A stretch of DNA of 64,000 bases, taken from an uncultured Bacteroides sp. Lineage in GTDB: Bacteria > Bacteroidota > Bacteroidia > Bacteroidales > Bacteroidaceae. The stretch lies in NCBI GenBank assembly GCA_900544675.1, contig UQVZ01000003.1:66130-130129 (forward strand), in the 5' to 3' direction. Made by a program: the position numbers and the translations under genes. Below are positions 26,587 to 35,228 of this stretch, in pieces. Each line of letters starts with the position of its first letter. The stretch's first letter is position 1. The notes under the pieces were generated by a model. It searched no databases and was not told where the DNA came from. It saw only the letters and a list, made by a program, of their open reading frames with translations.

Positions 26587-27663
26587 ATGAACAAAGGAAT
26601 GAAATGGGGAATTGTAATCGTCGTGCTGGCAGGGCTGACCGCCTTGGGCATCCGTACGTTTACACCAAGGGAAAACGAAGAACTGAGTGAAGCAGACAAA
26701 GAGATGCCGGCTGATAAAAAACAATTGTTGAATGTCAATGCGCAGGTAGTGCGTCCGCACGTGTTGACCGACAAGCTTTTCGTAAGCGGCAAATTGATAC
26801 CCGACGAGGAAGTGGATTTGTCATTTGAGACTTCGGGAAAAATCATCGATATTAATTTCAGGGAAGGAACTATGGTAAGCCAAGGGCAATTGCTGGCAAA
26901 GGTGAACGACAGCCAGCTTCAGGCACAGCTGAAAAGGCTGGAGGCGCAGATGCCTTTGGCAGAAGACCGGGTGTTTCGTCAGAATGCCTTGTTGCAGCGT
27001 GATGCGGTGAGTAAGGAGGCTTACGAGCAGGTGAAGACCGAGCTTGCCACCCTTCATGCCGACATCGAGAATGTGCGTGCCACGATTGATATGACCGAAC
27101 TGCGTGCCCCTTTTGACGGCGTAATAGGTTTGCGTCAGGTCAGCATGGGAGCATACGCTTCGCCTACCACCGTCATAGCCAAGCTGACCAAAATAAAGCC
27201 CATCAAGGTGGAATTTGCCGTGCCCGAACGTTATGCGCGCAAGATAAGGAAAGGAACCAAGCTTGCGTTTAAGGTAGAAGGTCATTTGGACGCTTTCGAG
27301 GCAGAAGTATATGCGATGGAGTCGAGCATCGACCCCGAGACACATGCCTTGACCGTGCGTGCCATTTATCCCAATACGCGTGCCGAACTCTTGCCCGGAC
27401 GCTATGCCGACATCGAATTGCGGCAGAACGAGATAAAGGATGCCATTGCCATTCCTTCGGAAGCCATCGTGCCCGAAATGGGACAGAACAAGGTGTTTGT
27501 CTATCGTTCGGGCGTAGCTGTACCCGTCGATGTGGAAATCGGTATCCGTACCGAAGCCGAAGTGCAAATCCTTCGCGGGTTGGTTCCGGGTGATACCATC
27601 CTGACTTCGGGTACCTTGCAGCTTCGTACCGGCATGCCCGTCAAACTGGATAACATCAACTAA
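26587..27663 (+). CDS. RND efflux periplasmic adaptor (MFP/HlyD family)
   Basis: A 358-residue membrane-fusion protein linking an inner-membrane RND pump to an outer-membrane channel. It has one N-terminal membrane anchor (WGIVIVVLAGLTALGI), then a barrel-sandwich/lipoyl half (DLSFETSGKIIDINFREGTMVSQGQLLAKVND), an alpha-hairpin (residues about 105-160), the second lipoyl half (LRAPFDGVIGLRQVSMGAYA), and a beta-barrel domain. No lipobox Cys is visible. It is the first gene of a three-gene operon, 14 bp before the RND gene. Confidence 0.92.
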   Translation: MNKGMKWGIVIVVLAGLTALGIRTFTPRENEELSEADKEMPADKKQLLNVNAQVVRPHVLTDKLFVSGKLIPDEEVDLSFETSGKIIDINFREGTMVSQGQLLAKVNDSQLQAQLKRLEAQMPLAEDRVFRQNALLQRDAVSKEAYEQVKTELATLHADIENVRATIDMTELRAPFDGVIGLRQVSMGAYASPTTVIAKLTKIKPIKVEFAVPERYARKIRKGTKLAFKVEGHLDAFEAEVYAMESSIDPETHALTVRAIYPNTRAELLPGRYADIELRQNEIKDAIAIPSEAIVPEMGQNKVFVYRSGVAVPVDVEIGIRTEAEVQILRGLVPGDTILTSGTLQLRTGMPVKLDNIN

Positions 27664-27677
27664 ATGCCGCCTGCCTT

Positions 27678-30600
27678 ATGAATATCTCAGAATTAAGCAT
27701 ACGCAGGCCGGTCTTGGCGACCGTATTGACCATTATCATTTTGTTGTTCGGAATGATTGGCTATACGACACTGGGAGTGCGCGAATATCCTTCGGTGGAC
27801 AATCCCATTATATCCGTGACATGCAGTTATGCCGGCGCCAATGCCGATGTCATCGAGAATCAGATAACCGAGCCTTTGGAACAGAACATCAACGGTATTC
27901 CCGGCATCCGTTCGCTCTCCAGCGTGAGCCAGACAGGGCAGAGCCGCATCACGGTCGAGTTTGAACTTTCTGTCGACCTGGAGACTGCCGCCAATGATGT
28001 GCGCGATAAGGTTTCGCGTGCCCAGCGCTACCTTCCCCGCGATTGCGACCCACCTACGGTGTCGAAGGCTGATGCCGATGCCAGCCCTATCCTGATGGTA
28101 GCCATTCAAAGCAATAACCGTTCTTTGTTGGAATTGAGCGAAATAGCCGACCTTACCGTGAAAGAGCAGCTTCAGACCATCTCTGATGTGAGCAGTGTCT
28201 CTATTTGGGGTGAAAAGCGTTATTCCATGCGCTTGTGGCTCGACCCGGTGAAGATGGCCGGTTATGGCATTACGCCTGTCGATGTGAAAAATGCTATGGA
28301 CAATGAGAATGTAGAGCTTCCGTCGGGAAGCATCGAAGGCAATACCGTCGAACTGACATTGCGTACGATGGGGCAGATGCATACAGCCGATGAGTTTAAC
28401 AATGTCGTCATCAAGGAAGTAGGCGGACAGGTGATTCGTCTGAGTGATATCGGTTATGCCGAATTGGGAGCTGCCGACATCAAGAGTTATATGAAGATGA
28501 ACGGCGTGCCGATGGTAGGAGTGGTAGTCATTCCTCAGCCCGGTGCCAACCACATCGAGATAGCCGATGCCGTGTACGAACGTATGGAGCAGATGGAAAA
28601 AGATTTGCCCGATGACGTGGATTATACGTACGGATTTGACAATACCCGTTTTATCCGGGCTTCCATAGCCGAAGTGGAAAGTACGGTCTACGAAGCTTTC
28701 TTTCTGGTTATTGTCATCATCTTCCTTTTCCTGCGCGACTGGCGTGTGACGCTGATTCCGATTATCGTGATTCCGGTGTCGCTCATCGGCGCTTTCTTCA
28801 TTATGTATGTGGCGGGTTTCTCTATCAATGTCTTGACGATGCTTGCCGTGGTGTTGTCTGTTGGGCTTGTGGTGGACGATGCCATTGTAATGACCGAAAA
28901 CATTTACATCCGTATCGAGCGGGGGATGGACCCTTTCGAGGCGGGTATCGAAGGGGCAAAGGAAATCTTTTTTGCCGTAGTCTCTACTACCATTACGCTG
29001 GTGGCGGTGTTTCTTCCCATTGTCTTTATGGAGGGGACCAGCGGCAGGTTGTTCCGCGAGTTCAGCTTTGTAGTGGCAGGTTCGGTGCTTATCTCTGCCT
29101 TTGCCGCTCTGACCTTTACTCCGATGCTTGCCACCAAGCTGTTGATTAAAAGAGAAAAGCAGAGTTGGTTCTATCGGAAGACCGAACCGTTCTTCGAAGG
29201 GATGAACAGCCTTTATGCCCGTGGGTTGGCAGCTTTTCTCCGCAGGCGTTGGCTTGCCATTCCTATTACGTTGGTGACAATGGTGCTTATCGGTTTCCTG
29301 TGGAGCAAGATACCTGCAGAGATGGCTCCGCTGGAAGACCGCTCGAAGATAACCATCAGTACCCGTGCCGCCGAGGGAGCCAGTTATGAGTATATACGCG
29401 ACTATACCGAAGACATCAACCGGCTGGTAGATTCCATTATCCCCGATGCTGAGGCGGTGACTGCTCGTGTATCGAGTGGAAGCGGGAACATTCAGATAAC
29501 CTTGAAAGACATCAACCAGCGCGATTATAGCCAGATGGAAGTGGCGGAACAGATTTCGCAAGCCATCAAGACCAAGACCAAGGCACGTGCTTTTGTCCAG
29601 CAGCAATCTTCTTTCGGCGGACGCCGGAACAGTATGCCCGTGCAATATGTACTTCAGGCGGTCAGCATCGACAAGCTGGAAAAAGTGTTGCCCGCTTTCT
29701 TGAATAAGGTGTACGATAATCCTGTTTTCCAGATGGCGGATGTCGACTTGAAGTTCAGCAGTCCTGAAATGCAGGTTAATATCAATCGTGATAAGGCGGG
29801 AACGATGGGCGTAAGCGTGCGCGACATCGCCGAAACCCTTCAATACGGTTTGAGCGGTCAGCGCATGGGCTATTTCTATATGAACGGCAAACAATACGAG
29901 ATTCTGGGACAAATCAACCGCCAGCAACGCAATCAGCCTGCCAATATCCGTTCCATCTATATCCGGAGTGATAAAGGCGAAATGATTCAACTGGATAACT
30001 TGGTAGAGTTCGTCGAAGCGATTACCCCGCCTAAGCTGTATCACTACAACCGTTTCATTTCTGCCACCATATCAGCCGGGCTGGCTGAAGGAAAGACCAT
30101 CGGTCAGGGGCTGGAGGAAATGGATAAGATAGCTGCCGAGACGCTGGACGAGACTTTCCGCACGGCACTTTCGGGCGACTCGAAAGATTATCGGGAGAGT
30201 TCGTCGAGCCTGATGTTTGCTTTCATCCTGGCGTTGGCATTGATTTACCTGATTCTTGCGGCGCAGTTCGAAAGCTTTAAAGACCCTTTCATCATCATGC
30301 TGACCGTACCGCTTGCCATAGCCGGCGCGTTGATATTCATGTATTTTGCCGATATCACGATGAATATTTTCAGTCAGATTGGCATTATCATGCTGATTGG
30401 GCTGGTGGCGAAGAACGGTATCCTGATTGTGGAGTTTGCCAACCAGAAGCAGGAAGCGGGCGAGGATAAGATGCTCGCCATACGCGATGCGGCCTTGCAG
30501 CGTCTGCGCCCCATCCTGATGACCAGTGCCGCTACGGTGCTGGGCTTGATTCCGCTGGCGTTTGCCACCGGCGAAGGAGCCAACCAGCGCATCGCGATGG

Positions 30601-30710
30601 GTACGGCGGTTGTAGGCGGGATGCTGGTATCCACGTTCCTTACCATGTTTATCGTGCCTGCCATTTATTCGTATATATCTACCAACCGAAGTAAAGCTAA
30701 AAACGTATGA
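27678..30710 (+). CDS. RND-family multidrug efflux permease (AcrB/HAE-1 type)
   Basis: A 1010-residue proton-driven exporter. It begins ISELSIRRPVLATVLTIIILLFGMIGY (first transmembrane helix), followed by the periplasmic porter region (REYPSVDNPIISVTCSYAGA, TEPLEQNINGIPG). Two six-helix blocks contain VGLVVDDAIVMTENIY (the motif carrying the proton-relay Asp residues) and IGIIMLIGLVAKNGILIVEFAN. Length and layout fit HAE-1 pumps for hydrophobic drugs or bile salts. The gene overlaps the TolC-like gene by 4 bp. Confidence 0.94.
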   Translation: MNISELSIRRPVLATVLTIIILLFGMIGYTTLGVREYPSVDNPIISVTCSYAGANADVIENQITEPLEQNINGIPGIRSLSSVSQTGQSRITVEFELSVDLETAANDVRDKVSRAQRYLPRDCDPPTVSKADADASPILMVAIQSNNRSLLELSEIADLTVKEQLQTISDVSSVSIWGEKRYSMRLWLDPVKMAGYGITPVDVKNAMDNENVELPSGSIEGNTVELTLRTMGQMHTADEFNNVVIKEVGGQVIRLSDIGYAELGAADIKSYMKMNGVPMVGVVVIPQPGANHIEIADAVYERMEQMEKDLPDDVDYTYGFDNTRFIRASIAEVESTVYEAFFLVIVIIFLFLRDWRVTLIPIIVIPVSLIGAFFIMYVAGFSINVLTMLAVVLSVGLVVDDAIVMTENIYIRIERGMDPFEAGIEGAKEIFFAVVSTTITLVAVFLPIVFMEGTSGRLFREFSFVVAGSVLISAFAALTFTPMLATKLLIKREKQSWFYRKTEPFFEGMNSLYARGLAAFLRRRWLAIPITLVTMVLIGFLWSKIPAEMAPLEDRSKITISTRAAEGASYEYIRDYTEDINRLVDSIIPDAEAVTARVSSGSGNIQITLKDINQRDYSQMEVAEQISQAIKTKTKARAFVQQQSSFGGRRNSMPVQYVLQAVSIDKLEKVLPAFLNKVYDNPVFQMADVDLKFSSPEMQVNINRDKAGTMGVSVRDIAETLQYGLSGQRMGYFYMNGKQYEILGQINRQQRNQPANIRSIYIRSDKGEMIQLDNLVEFVEAITPPKLYHYNRFISATISAGLAEGKTIGQGLEEMDKIAAETLDETFRTALSGDSKDYRESSSSLMFAFILALALIYLILAAQFESFKDPFIIMLTVPLAIAGALIFMYFADITMNIFSQIGIIMLIGLVAKNGILIVEFANQKQEAGEDKMLAIRDAALQRLRPILMTSAATVLGLIPLAFATGEGANQRIAMGTAVVGGMLVSTFLTMFIVPAIYSYISTNRSKAKNV

Positions 30711-32023
30711 AACAACTACTATACCTTATTATATTAGTCTTTGTGTCATTGCCCGTCCGTGCGCAATACGAATATACCTTGAAGCAATGCCTGGAAGAAG
30801 GCTTGATGAACAATTATTCGCTCCGCATTACGCGCAACGAAGAGCAGGTGAGCAAGAACAATGCCACGTTGGGCAATGCCGGCTACCTGCCTACCGTTGA
30901 CTTGACCGCCGGATATACGGGCGATTTGAATAGCTCGGATTCGAAACTCCGTTCGGATGGGAGCACAGCGGCGGAACGTAACGTACTCGACCATACACTG
31001 GACGCAGGCATTGACCTGAACTGGACGCTGTTCGACGGATTCAATATTACTGCCAATTACAAGCAACTGCAAGAGTTGAAGCGTCAGGGTGCTACCAATA
31101 CCCGCATCGCGATAGAAGATTTCATCGCTACGCTGACCGCCGAGTATTATAATAACATCCAGCAGGAAATCCGCTTGAAGAACTTCCGCTATGCCGTTTC
31201 GCTCTCGAAAGAGCGTTTGCGTATTGTAGAAGAACGGTATCACATCGGAAATTTCTCCCGCCTGGATTACCAGCAGGCTAAGGTGGACTTCAATGCTGAC
31301 AGTGCGCAATACATGAAGCAGCAGGAACTGGTGCATACTTCGCGCATCAACCTGAACGAGCTGATGGCGAATCAGGATGTAGACCGTCCCATCCGTGTGC
31401 GCGATTCGGTTATTGACCTGAACCGTATCCTTGATTTTGATGAGTTGTGGAACGCTACCTTGAGTGTTAATGCCAACCTGTTGAAAGCAGACCAGAACAC
31501 GACGCTGGCGCAGTTGGATTATAAGAAAGTCCTCTCGCGTAACTATCCTTACGTGCGCCTGAATGCAGGTTATGGTTACACCTTTAATAAATACGATGTG
31601 AATGCTACCCGCCAGCGTAGCAATTGGGGATTCAGCGGAGGCATTACCATTGGTTTTAACATCTTCGACGGAAACCGTCGGCGCGAGAAGCGCAATGCCA
31701 GCCTTGCCATCCGCAATGCCCAGTTGGAGCGTGAACAGGTAGAACAAGGGTTGCGTGCCGACCTGAGCAACCTGTGGCAGGCATACCGCAACAACCTGCG
31801 CCTGTTACATCTGGAACGGCAGAATCTGATAGCTGCCAAAGAGAATCACGAGATTGCCAAGGAACGTTACCTGCTGGGGGATTTGTCGGGTATTGAGATG
31901 CGTGAGGCACAAAAAAGCCTGCTCGATGCCGAAGAGCGAATCCTTTCGGCTGAATACGACACCAAGATGTGCGAAATCTCCCTGCTTCAGCTCAGCGGTA
32001 AGGTTATGGTGTATCTCAAGTGA
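30707..32023 (+). CDS. TolC-family outer-membrane efflux channel
   Basis: A 438-residue outer-membrane factor completing the tripartite pump. Signal peptide LLYLIILVFVSLPVRAQ is followed by YTLKQCLEEGLMNNYSLRITRNEEQVSKN, the standard opening of the family, then two long helical repeats (IRLKNFRYAVSLSKERL and RNNLRLLHLERQNLIAAKENHEIAKERY) and strands that build the barrel. The start codon overlaps the RND stop (ATGA), showing translational coupling. Confidence 0.93.
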   Translation: MKQLLYLIILVFVSLPVRAQYEYTLKQCLEEGLMNNYSLRITRNEEQVSKNNATLGNAGYLPTVDLTAGYTGDLNSSDSKLRSDGSTAAERNVLDHTLDAGIDLNWTLFDGFNITANYKQLQELKRQGATNTRIAIEDFIATLTAEYYNNIQQEIRLKNFRYAVSLSKERLRIVEERYHIGNFSRLDYQQAKVDFNADSAQYMKQQELVHTSRINLNELMANQDVDRPIRVRDSVIDLNRILDFDELWNATLSVNANLLKADQNTTLAQLDYKKVLSRNYPYVRLNAGYGYTFNKYDVNATRQRSNWGFSGGITIGFNIFDGNRRREKRNASLAIRNAQLEREQVEQGLRADLSNLWQAYRNNLRLLHLERQNLIAAKENHEIAKERYLLGDLSGIEMREAQKSLLDAEERILSAEYDTKMCEISLLQLSGKVMVYLK

Positions 32024-32027
32024 GAAG

Positions 32028-32147
32028 CACCCTCTTTTAACGCACCTATGTGCGAAGCCCAACGCACTTAGGTGCGATGGCTGATGCACATAGGTGCATC
32101 GGGCGATGAACATAGGTGCGTTTGATGCTTTTCATTGTTAGAGGGTG
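32028..32147. repeat. Multi-palindrome hairpin element (GCACCTATGTGC family)
   Basis: Four related short palindromes follow one another: GCACCTATGTGC at 32042-32053, CGCACTTAGGTGCG at 32064-32077, TGCACATAGGTGCA at 32085-32098, and a half copy CATAGGTGCG at 32111-32120. An outer perfect 12-bp pair (32039-32050 with 32111-32122) and CACCCTCT/AGAGGGTG enclose them. It occupies the gap between the pump operon and marR and may terminate transcription. Confidence 0.65.
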
Positions 32148-32194
32148 ATTCCTTTTGTGAACCCCCTTCGTTCATCCTCAACAAGTCAATTAAT

Positions 32195-32214
32195 TTAGTC
32201 AACTATTTGACTAA
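32195..32214. promoter_or_regulatory. 20-bp palindromic operator of the MarR operon
   Basis: TTAGTCAA and TTGACTAA form perfect 8-bp arms around CTAT. The right arm covers the TTTG -33 element at 32206-32209, so a bound dimer would block RNA polymerase. This is the expected size for a MarR-family site, and the regulator is encoded directly downstream. Confidence 0.7.
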
Positions 32215-32237
32215 TTAAAAAAGAATACGTATCTTTG
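32206..32237 (+). promoter_or_regulatory. -33/-7 promoter of the MarR-EmrAB operon
   Basis: TTTG at 32206-32209 and TATCTTTG at 32230-32237 are separated by 20 bp, matching the Bacteroidetes consensus. Start of transcription near 32244 rules out any marR start before 32265. Confidence 0.8.
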
Positions 32238-32264
32238 CGCCCCGAAAGGAAAAAGATTGTTTTT

Positions 32265-32708
32265 ATGGGAAAAGAAAGTGCAGCATTCAGAGAGCTGATG
32301 TTGCAGCTGTTCCGTACACGGATGACGTTCAGGCGTACGGTGCAACGGGCTCTGAAGGAAACGGAAGCAGGGATAACATTCGAAATGCTTCAAGTGTTGC
32401 GGTGTTTGTGGGAGGAGCAAGGCATCTCCCAGCAGGTATTGGCCGAACGGATAGCCAAGGGAAAAGCCGCATTGTCGAATCTGATGATGAATCTGGAGAA
32501 AAAGAATTATGTGTGTCGGAAAGAAGATGTGTCCGACCGTCGGAACAAGCAGGTCTTCCTGACCGAGGAAGGAGTCTTGTTTTACGAGCGTATCCGTGCT
32601 GCGCTCGATGATATCTATGCGTCTGCAGGCACGGCTCTCGGTACGGAAAAGATGCAGGTTATGTTGTCCGACTTAAAACTTACCGCCGATGCGTTGGAAA
32701 CGATTTAG
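32265..32708 (+). CDS. MarR-family transcriptional regulator
   Basis: A 147-residue winged-helix regulator, start MGKESAAFRELM chosen because the in-frame upstream codon lies inside the promoter. The DNA-binding part is ITFEMLQVLRCLWEEQGISQQVLAERIAKGKAALSNLMMNLEKK, and the wing carries the family motif EDVSDRRNKQVFLTEEG (DxRxxxxxLT). It heads an operon encoding a drug pump and probably represses it through the palindrome over its -33 element, releasing it when a drug-like ligand binds. Its 3' end overlaps the next gene by 20 bp. Confidence 0.9.
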   Translation: MGKESAAFRELMLQLFRTRMTFRRTVQRALKETEAGITFEMLQVLRCLWEEQGISQQVLAERIAKGKAALSNLMMNLEKKNYVCRKEDVSDRRNKQVFLTEEGVLFYERIRAALDDIYASAGTALGTEKMQVMLSDLKLTADALETI

Positions 32709-34026
32709 TTGGTGGTTCTTGTGCGTCGTATGTCTTGGCGGACAGGCGGCTGTTCCCGAAAGCGTGGCGGAAAGCGCATTGCCTGCCGACTCGATGTTGC
32801 TGACCGTAGACGAGTTGTTTCGCTTGGGTGTGACCAATAGCCTGACCTTGCAGGCGGATGCGCTGGACGAGGCGATGGCACACGAACGCGGAAAGACGGC
32901 ACGCTCTTCACGCCTGCCCGATGTGCAGATAGGATTGAGGGGAGGAGTGGTAGGCCAGCCCGTCGTGTTTCAACGGGGCTTGTCGGACGCTACGTATCCC
33001 GATACGCCCGACTGGTCGCAGAATTACGCGATAGATTTCACCCAGCCTCTCTATGAGGGAGGAAGAATCCGTTACGCTATCCGCAGGGCTGACCTGCAGA
33101 CCCATGCGGCTGAGCTTCAGACCGCTACCGACCGTGCCGATGTGAAACTGGACTTGCTGGAGCAATACATGAGCCTGTTCAGCCTGTATAAGCAGCGCGA
33201 GGTGTTGATGCGCAACATCGAGGAATCGGAACAACGGTTGAAGGACATCCGCCAGATGAAGAAAGAAGGGCTGATAACGAACAACGATGTGCTGCGTAGC
33301 GAAATGCAGCTGACCAACGACCGCCTTTCGCTGACCGAAACGGAAAACAGCCTGGTCTTGGTTTCGCAACAATTGGATATATTGTTGGGTATAGACGAGC
33401 ATCGGTTGCTGTTGCCCGATACGTCCCTGTTGCATCGTGCCATCGCGTTGCAACCTTACGATGACTATGTGGAAGAGGCTTATCTGAATGACCCGGCTAT
33501 GCGTTTGCTCCGCAAGCAAACCGAGATAGCCCAAAACGAAGTGCGCTTGGCGAAAGCCGAACAGTTGCCCGGTGTTTCGCTTTATGCGTCGAATACCCTG
33601 GCACGTCCCGTATCGCGGACCATGGCAGACATGTATAACAACAATTGGAACATCGGTCTTTCGGTCTCTTACCCGCTTTCGTCGTTGTACAAAAATAATC
33701 ACAGGGTGAAAGAGAGCAAACTTGCCGTACAGGTGACTCGGAATGCCGAGGAGCAGAAGAAACAGCAGGTGCGGGTCACGGTGCGCACCGCTTTTCTCCG
33801 TCATCGGGAAGCCTTGAAACAGGTGGAAGCCTTGAAGCTCTCGGTAAGGCAGGCGGAAGAGAATTACCGTATCATGCAGAACCGGTATCTGAACCAACTG
33901 GCTATCCTGACCGACTTGCTGGATGCCAATACGGTACGGCTGAACGCCGAATTGCAATTGACTTCGGCACGTACGCAGGTTATTTTCACTTACTATCAGC
34001 TGGAAAGGGCTTGTGGCAGATTGTAG
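32689..34026 (+). CDS. TolC-family outer-membrane channel of the EmrAB-type pump
   Basis: A 445-residue outer-membrane factor. A signal peptide (WWFLCVVCLGGQAA) is followed by LTVDELFRLGVTNSLTLQADALDEAMAHERGKTARSSRLPDVQIG, the usual first helical hairpin, and a second repeat near EEAYLNDPAMRLLRKQTEIAQNEVRLAKAEQLPGV. The start lies inside the marR 3' end, so it is probably translated by coupling. It serves the adaptor and MFS genes that follow. Confidence 0.9.
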   Translation: MRWKRFSWWFLCVVCLGGQAAVPESVAESALPADSMLLTVDELFRLGVTNSLTLQADALDEAMAHERGKTARSSRLPDVQIGLRGGVVGQPVVFQRGLSDATYPDTPDWSQNYAIDFTQPLYEGGRIRYAIRRADLQTHAAELQTATDRADVKLDLLEQYMSLFSLYKQREVLMRNIEESEQRLKDIRQMKKEGLITNNDVLRSEMQLTNDRLSLTETENSLVLVSQQLDILLGIDEHRLLLPDTSLLHRAIALQPYDDYVEEAYLNDPAMRLLRKQTEIAQNEVRLAKAEQLPGVSLYASNTLARPVSRTMADMYNNNWNIGLSVSYPLSSLYKNNHRVKESKLAVQVTRNAEEQKKQQVRVTVRTAFLRHREALKQVEALKLSVRQAEENYRIMQNRYLNQLAILTDLLDANTVRLNAELQLTSARTQVIFTYYQLERACGRL

Positions 34027-34035
34027 AGTTTTTTT

Positions 34036-34122
34036 AGTTGACAAGGTATCAGTTGACAAGTTAAATGCATTAGTAAAACTATCTAAAACCTTGTCAACTC
34101 GTCAACTGATACCTTGTCAACT
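34036..34122. repeat. Inverted repeat of AGTTGACAAGG-like units, copy 2
   Basis: The arm at 34036-34060 (AGTTGACAAGGTATCAGTTG...) pairs with 34100-34122, and further CCTTGTCAACT units continue to about 34140. It is the same unit family as 22994-23138 and again sits between two genes of one operon. Confidence 0.7.
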
Positions 34123-34160
34123 AAAACCTTGTCAACTTGTTACCTAATAATAGAAGAATT

Positions 34161-35228
34161 ATGGCAGAACTTAGAATAAAACGAGACAGATTATTGAAAT
34201 TGCGGCGGCGTAACCGCATATTGAATGCGGTTTGCATCATCCTGGCCGGGTCAGGATTATGGTGGACCGCTACTTATTTTTGGCGTTATTTCAATTATGA
34301 AGTGACGAACGATGCGTTTATCGACCAGTATGTGGCTCCCTTGAACGTCCGTGCGTCGGGATATATCAAGGAAGTATGCTTTAAGGAGCATCAGTATGTG
34401 CATAAGGGCGACACGTTGCTGGTATTGGACAATAGCGAATATGTGATTAAGGTGAAGGAAGCCGAAGCGGCTCTGCTGGACGCTCAGGGAGCCAAGGACG
34501 TGTTGCATTCGGGCATCGAGACCTCGCATGCCAATATCGCGGTTCAGGATGCCAATATCGCCGAGGCGAAAGCCAGGTTGTGGCAACTGGAACAGGATTA
34601 TCATCGCTTTGAACGTCTGCTGAAAGAAGAGTCCATCCCCGAACAGCAGTTCGAGCAGGCAAAAGCTTCGTACGAGGCGGCGCAGGCACGCTATCAGGCG
34701 CTATTGGAACAGAAACGTGCGGCTCAGTCGCAATATTCCGAAACCAGCAAGCGGACCACCAGTGCCCGGGCTACCATCTTACGGATGGAAGCCGACCTCG
34801 ATTTGGCGCGTCTGAATCTTTCCTATACGATTGTGACGGCTCCGTACGACGGATATATGGGACGGCGTACCCTGGAACCCGGGCAATATGTGCAGGCAGG
34901 GCAAACCATTTCGTACCTGGTGAGGGGCGACGACAAATGGGTGACCGCTAATTACAAGGAAACGCAAATCAGGCACATTTATATCGGCCAGCCTGTACGC
35001 GTAAAGGTCGATGCCTTGCCGGGAAGGGTATTCGAAGGGAAAGTGACGGCGATTTCCGAAGCTACCGGCTCGAAGTATTCGTTGGTTCCTACCGATAACT
35101 CGGCGGGAAACTTTGTGAAAGTGCAGCAACGTATTCCGGTACGCATCGATTTGACAAATGTTTCGGAGGAAGACATGAAACATCTTCGTGCCGGCATGAT
35201 GGTAGAAACGGAGGCGTTGCGGAAATGA
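34161..35228 (+). CDS. EmrA/HlyD-type membrane-fusion protein
   Basis: A 355-residue adaptor for an MFS pump; start at the ATG of MAELRIKRDRLLK, since the in-frame start eight codons earlier lies in the hairpin repeat and is not an ATG. One membrane anchor (ILNAVCIILAGSGLWWTATYF) is followed by TNDAFIDQYVAPLNVRASGYIKEV, the classic EmrA opening, a long coiled-coil (residues about 95-210), and TAPYDGYMGRRTLEPGQYVQAGQ closing the lipoyl domain. It overlaps the MFS start by 4 bp. Confidence 0.92.
   Translation: MAELRIKRDRLLKLRRRNRILNAVCIILAGSGLWWTATYFWRYFNYEVTNDAFIDQYVAPLNVRASGYIKEVCFKEHQYVHKGDTLLVLDNSEYVIKVKEAEAALLDAQGAKDVLHSGIETSHANIAVQDANIAEAKARLWQLEQDYHRFERLLKEESIPEQQFEQAKASYEAAQARYQALLEQKRAAQSQYSETSKRTTSARATILRMEADLDLARLNLSYTIVTAPYDGYMGRRTLEPGQYVQAGQTISYLVRGDDKWVTANYKETQIRHIYIGQPVRVKVDALPGRVFEGKVTAISEATGSKYSLVPTDNSAGNFVKVQQRIPVRIDLTNVSEEDMKHLRAGMMVETEALRK

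Noticed and set aside
27693..30044. 783-codon minus-strand open frame opposite the RND permease
   Set aside because: It is a shadow of the highly conserved permease frame, rich in His and Arg with no family resemblance.
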